Positions 6,780 to 9,114 of a stretch of DNA of 9,114 nucleotides are shown here, in pieces; the first letter of the stretch is position 1, and each line of letters opens with the position of its first letter. Below the pieces are notes generated by a model, which saw nothing but the letters and a program-made list of their open reading frames with translations, was not told the DNA's origin and did no database searches. The stretch comes from Methanocorpusculum sp. (GTDB lineage: Archaea > Halobacteriota > Methanomicrobia > Methanomicrobiales > Methanocorpusculaceae): assembly GCA_029987045.1 (NCBI GenBank), contig DALTWN010000028.1, forward strand, positions 1 to 9,114, written 5' to 3'. A program made the position numbers and the translations under genes.

Positions 6780-6804
6780 GGGACCCCTTTGTTGCGAGTG
6801 GAAA
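6780..6804 (-). promoter_or_regulatory. Origin recognition box A (inverted)
   Basis: Read on the minus strand this is TTTCCACTCGCAAC followed by AAAGGGGTCCC. It fits the archaeal ORB pattern: a TTTCCA-type core dyad followed by a G-string. It is identical over 25 bases to box B on the other strand, with 271 bases between them. Its G-string points away from the AT-rich element. Further out, a CCCCCT run is again shared with box B after a three-base shift. Confidence 0.85.
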
Positions 6805-6864
6805 TAGATTTTGTGTATGGCAGAAAATCTGCTGCAAAATCTGTTTTAGATGTATTCATTAGTA

Positions 6865-6945
6865 GTTTGTCATGTAATAATATAAATCTTTTCTTTTTAA
6901 TTTAATATAAAAATTAATAATAAAAAATTAACAAATTACAACGAA
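6865..6945. other. AT-rich element, candidate DNA unwinding element
   Basis: This stretch of about 80 bases consists almost wholly of A and T, with runs such as TTTTTAATTTAATATAAAAA and AATAATAAAAAATTAA, and contrasts sharply with the roughly half-GC genes around it. It lies between the two full origin recognition boxes, the usual place for the first melting of the duplex. It also includes T-runs (6889-6899) that could act as terminators. Confidence 0.75.
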
Positions 6946-6982
6946 AAAGAAAAACAGAGCGCAAAATGAAGAGGAAAAAACT

Positions 6983-7000
6983 AGGGAAACCAGGGAAACC
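6983..7000 (+). repeat. Tandem 9-base repeat inside the origin
   Basis: AGGGAAACC occurs twice in direct tandem (6983-6991 and 6992-7000). On the minus strand each unit reads GGTTTCCCT, sharing GGTTTCC with the start of the third origin recognition box. The units may be degenerate half-sites for the initiator, but they lack the rest of the box. Confidence 0.5.
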
Positions 7001-7075
7001 AAAGAGATGACCGATAATTACAGAAGATTGAAGATCCACCCCCGTCTTTTTTCAGATGCGGATACCGGTTTTGTG

Positions 7076-7100
7076 TTTCCACTCGCAACAAAGGGGTCCC
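7076..7100 (+). promoter_or_regulatory. Origin recognition box B
   Basis: This plus-strand copy begins TTTCCACTCGCAAC and continues with AAAGGGGTCCC; it is the exact reverse complement of box A. Its G-string points to the right, away from the AT-rich element, so A and B form an outward-facing pair. It lies 157 bases before the orc1 start codon. Confidence 0.85.
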
Positions 7101-7176
7101 CCTCTTCAGATTCCGAAAAATCCAAAACAAATCCATGGTATTTAAACTGATGAGAAAAACTGTCTGTATCTGCCGG

Positions 7177-7189
7177 TTTCCACTTGCAA
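7177..7189 (+). promoter_or_regulatory. Origin recognition box C (mini-ORB)
   Basis: TTTCCACTTGCAA differs from the box A/B core by one base (T for C), but the G-string is missing and ACCCC follows instead. It has the same orientation as box B and ends 31 bases before the orc1 TATA box, so bound Orc1 could also repress its own promoter. Confidence 0.7.
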
Positions 7190-7220
7190 TATACCCCTTC
7201 ATCTCCATTCGAAACAGCAC

Positions 7221-7228
7221 TATATTAT
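7221..7228 (+). promoter_or_regulatory. TATA box of orc1
   Basis: TATATTAT is centred about 34 bases before the ATG at 7258. With the usual archaeal spacing the transcript would begin about eight to ten bases before the start codon, giving a very short leader with no Shine-Dalgarno sequence. Confidence 0.5.
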
Positions 7229-7257
7229 TATGGAAATAGAACCTATCTGAATAAAGC

Positions 7258-8640
7258 ATGTCAGATGAAGAATACCCTATGGATCAGTCTGTTCCTGTTC
7301 AGAATCCTGATGAACAGCAGACAGCAGAGAGTGCTCCGCCTGAGGAACCGATAAAACCGGAAGAACCGCAGACGGCAGCAGAAGAACCGCGAAAACCGTC
7401 CGGTCTGTTCAAGAAATATATCACCGACAATAAGATTTTCCGGAACCGCGAAGTTCTCCGTCACAGTTATAATCCGCGGGAGTTACCGCATCGTGACGAT
7501 CAGATCGATTCCATTGCAGAGATCCTGGCACCGGCTCTCCAGGGAGCAACCCCGTCGAATATTCTTATCTATGGAAAGACCGGTACCGGAAAGACCGCCA
7601 CAGTCAAATATGTCGGCGGTGAACTGGAAAACGAAAGTTCCGAGTTCGCACGGTGCAGACTGGTGCACCTGAACTGTGAGACCATCGATACCCAGTATCG
7701 TGTGCTTGCCCAGATCGCGAACCATGTCAGCGGTGTCGAACTGAAACCGAGCGACCGCAAACAGTCACTCATCCCGCCGACCGGATGGCATACCGATCAG
7801 GTATATTCCGAACTGAAGAATATCCTGGAACATACCGGCGGTCTGCAGATCATCGTTCTTGACGAAATCGATAAACTGGTCAAGAAAAGCGGCGATGATA
7901 CGCTCTACAGTCTGACACGTATCAACAGCGACCTGAAAAACGCACGGGTATGCATCATCGGTATTTCCAACGATCTGACATTCAAGGATTTCCTGGATCC
8001 CCGTGTCCTTTCCTCTCTTTCCGAAGAAGAACTGGTGTTCCCGCCGTACGATGCGAACCAGCTCCGTGATATTCTCTATCAGCGTGCGAAGGTCGCATTC
8101 ATCGACGGTGCCGTATCGGATGATGTCATTTCCCTGTGTGCCGCCCGTGCCGCTCAGGAACACGGTGATGCACGCAGAGCACTCGATCTGCTTCGGGTAT
8201 CGGGAGAACTTGCCGAGCGTGAAGGCGCCGAACATGTCGAAGAACGCCATGTCGTCGATGCACAGGATAAGATCGATGACGATACTATGAGCGAATGTAT
8301 CCGGACACTGCCGATCCAGAGCAAGATCGTCCTGAGTTCCATGCTTGTCGTCGCCGGATCCGGTCAGAAGGTCTTTACGACCAGTCATGTCATGAACGTG
8401 TATCGTGACCTTACCCGCGATCTGGATATAGAAGCATTGTCTGCCCGCCGGGTATCCGATCTGATCAACGACCTGAGTATGCTGGGTATTGTGTCTACCC
8501 ATGTCATTTCATTCGGCAGACACGGAAGAACGACGGAAATCTACTTCAAGGGACCGACGAACGATATCAGGAAAGTCATTATGAACGAGCCGCGTTTTGC
8601 AGAATGCGAACGCATGAGAGAATTAGCACGAGGTAACTGA
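7258..8640 (+). CDS. orc1/cdc6: Orc1/Cdc6 replication initiator
   Basis: This 460-aa protein is the archaeal initiator that binds origin recognition boxes and loads the MCM helicase. The core starts with LFKKYITDNKIFRNREVL (50-67) and the HRDDQI motif (78-83). Walker A is GKTGTGKT (106-113), Walker B IIVLDE (198-203), sensor 1 lies in IGISNDLTF, and GDARRALDLLR is the sensor 2 helix. The C-terminal winged helix ends with the wing motif GRHGRTTEIYF. Residues 1-47 are an additional acidic, Pro/Glu-rich tail (repeated EEP and KPEEP) that is absent or shorter in many homologues; the core could also be made from a later start, but the ATG at 7258 has the well-placed TATA box and an M8 alternative changes little. 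The gene is transcribed away from the adjacent origin and probably forms an operon with the regulator gene that begins four bases after its stop. Confidence 0.96.
   Translation: MSDEEYPMDQSVPVQNPDEQQTAESAPPEEPIKPEEPQTAAEEPRKPSGLFKKYITDNKIFRNREVLRHSYNPRELPHRDDQIDSIAEILAPALQGATPSNILIYGKTGTGKTATVKYVGGELENESSEFARCRLVHLNCETIDTQYRVLAQIANHVSGVELKPSDRKQSLIPPTGWHTDQVYSELKNILEHTGGLQIIVLDEIDKLVKKSGDDTLYSLTRINSDLKNARVCIIGISNDLTFKDFLDPRVLSSLSEEELVFPPYDANQLRDILYQRAKVAFIDGAVSDDVISLCAARAAQEHGDARRALDLLRVSGELAEREGAEHVEERHVVDAQDKIDDDTMSECIRTLPIQSKIVLSSMLVVAGSGQKVFTTSHVMNVYRDLTRDLDIEALSARRVSDLINDLSMLGIVSTHVISFGRHGRTTEIYFKGPTNDIRKVIMNEPRFAECERMRELARGN
8630..8634 (+). promoter_or_regulatory. Shine-Dalgarno sequence of the Lrp-type gene
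   Basis: GAGGT, lying in the last codons of orc1, is ten bases before the ATG at 8645. It is the clearest Shine-Dalgarno sequence in the window and fixes that start. Promoter-proximal genes here lack one, consistent with leaderless first genes and Shine-Dalgarno-led internal operon genes. Confidence 0.6.
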
Positions 8641-8644
8641 AACC

Positions 8645-9114
8645 ATGGATCAGAAAGACGAAGTCATATTACAGGAATTGCAGAAGAACAGCCGTATCGC
8701 ATCGGAGGATCTCGGATGCATGCTTGAGATTCCGGCAGCGGAAGTCGATAAACGCATCAAGGCACTGCAGGACGCAGGTATCCTGCGCAGCTGTACTGCC
8801 GTCATCGATTATTCCGTTCTGGGAGACGACAATGTGATTGTCGTCCTGTCGCTCAAGGTATCTCCGGAAAAAGGACTCGGATACGACGGAATCGCCGAAA
8901 AGATTTCCCGGTTCCCGGAAGTCGAAAGCATTCATCTGCTGACCGGAACCTATGATTTCCAGGTGACTATCCACGGAAAGACCATGACGGAAGTATCACG
9001 GTTCGTTGCTGAACAGATCGCATCCCTGGATGGCGTGAAAGAGACGATGACGCAGATCATCATGCGTACGTACAAGGAACAGGGTGTTCCGATGACCCGG
9101 TCCGGAAACCGCGA
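8645..9114 (+). CDS. Lrp/AsnC-family transcriptional regulator (3' end outside the window)
   Basis: The frame opens at ATG 8645 and stays open for 156 codons to the right edge, so the stop is not seen. Residues 5-47 form an AsnC-type helix-turn-helix (DEVILQELQKNSRIASEDLG and the second helix pair ending KALQDAGIL). From about residue 61 comes an RAM (Lrp ligand-binding) domain: VIVVLSLKV, then ESIHLLTGTYDFQV with the TGTYDF effector-site motif, then VKETMTQIIMRTYKE. Typical family members are about 150-165 aa, so only a short tail should be missing. They bind DNA as dimers or octamers and respond to amino acids. Its start lies four bases after the orc1 stop and is preceded by GAGGT, so it is probably cotranscribed with orc1. 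What it regulates cannot be told from here. Confidence 0.9.
   Translation, partial: MDQKDEVILQELQKNSRIASEDLGCMLEIPAAEVDKRIKALQDAGILRSCTAVIDYSVLGDDNVIVVLSLKVSPEKGLGYDGIAEKISRFPEVESIHLLTGTYDFQVTIHGKTMTEVSRFVAEQIASLDGVKETMTQIIMRTYKEQGVPMTRSGNR

Larger units (their letters stand above)
6581..7257. other. oriC: 677-base non-coding region with a probable replication origin (oriC)
   Basis: No convincing gene lies here. The region holds, from left to right, the TATA box of the minus-strand gene, an inverted origin recognition box (6780-6804), an extremely AT-rich stretch (about 6865-6945), a 9-base tandem repeat (6983-7000), a second full box in opposite orientation (7076-7100), a third shorter box (7177-7189), and the orc1 TATA box. 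Archaeal origins typically consist of such boxes around an AT-rich unwinding element next to an orc1/cdc6 gene, and all these parts are present. It lies between two divergent genes, so both are transcribed in the direction of fork movement. That it fires in the cell is inference; the arrangement itself is directly visible. Confidence 0.9.

Noticed and set aside
6780..7100. Inverted repeat as the ends of an insertion sequence
   Set aside because: The interval is non-coding with no transposase or target duplication, and the repeats match origin recognition boxes next to orc1.
6981..7259. A 92-codon minus-strand frame in the origin region
   Set aside because: It runs through origin recognition boxes B and C and the orc1 promoter; the product is low-complexity with no domain.
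7765..8502. A 245-codon minus-strand frame opposite orc1
   Set aside because: It is antisense to the conserved ATPase core of Orc1 and shows no domain.

Overview
The window looks like archaeal chromosome, most likely a methanogen of the order Methanomicrobiales (a Methanocorpusculum-like genome would fit, but this is inference from gene content and moderate GC). The evidence is an Orc1/Cdc6 initiator next to origin recognition boxes, a deoxyhypusine synthase-family gene, a hexulose-phosphate synthase fused to an RraA-like domain, and TATA boxes about 28-37 bases before start codons with no Shine-Dalgarno sequence.

Layout. 1-431: no recognisable gene; it holds two near-identical 39-base copies of an AT-rich TATA/dyad element (214-252 and 395-433), the second being the apparent leaderless promoter of the next gene. 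432-1739 (+): AAA/DUF4143 ATPase. 1805-2740 (+): deoxyhypusine synthase family. 2757-3572 (-): membrane-anchored glycerophosphodiester phosphodiesterase, convergent with the previous gene and divergent from the next. 3671-4951 (+): hexulose-6-phosphate synthase/RraA fusion, abutting 4952-5746 (+), a TPR protein. 5750-6580 (-): DUF1624 (HGSNAT-like) multi-pass membrane protein, tail-to-tail with the TPR gene at a 3-base gap. 6581-7257: a non-coding region carrying a probable replication origin. 7258-8640 (+): Orc1/Cdc6. 8645-9114 (+): 5' part of an Lrp/AsnC-family regulator, cut by the window edge.

The most striking non-coding object is the origin. A 25-base sequence matching an archaeal origin recognition box occurs twice as a perfect inverted repeat (6780-6804 and 7076-7100) around a very AT-rich stretch, with a third, shorter box at 7177-7189 before orc1. 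Orc1/Cdc6 is expected to bind these boxes and open the AT-rich segment. orc1 and the Lrp-type gene form a probable operon, the second gene having a good Shine-Dalgarno sequence.

The other genes are house-keeping or accessory: possible hypusine/polyamine metabolism, pentose-phosphate supply through the reversed ribulose monophosphate route, and phosphodiester turnover. I found no CRISPR array, insertion sequence, tRNA or rRNA, and no clearly new multi-gene system. The items most worth checking are the duplicated promoter element with its small ORF, the active-site changes in the deoxyhypusine synthase homologue, and the origin architecture.
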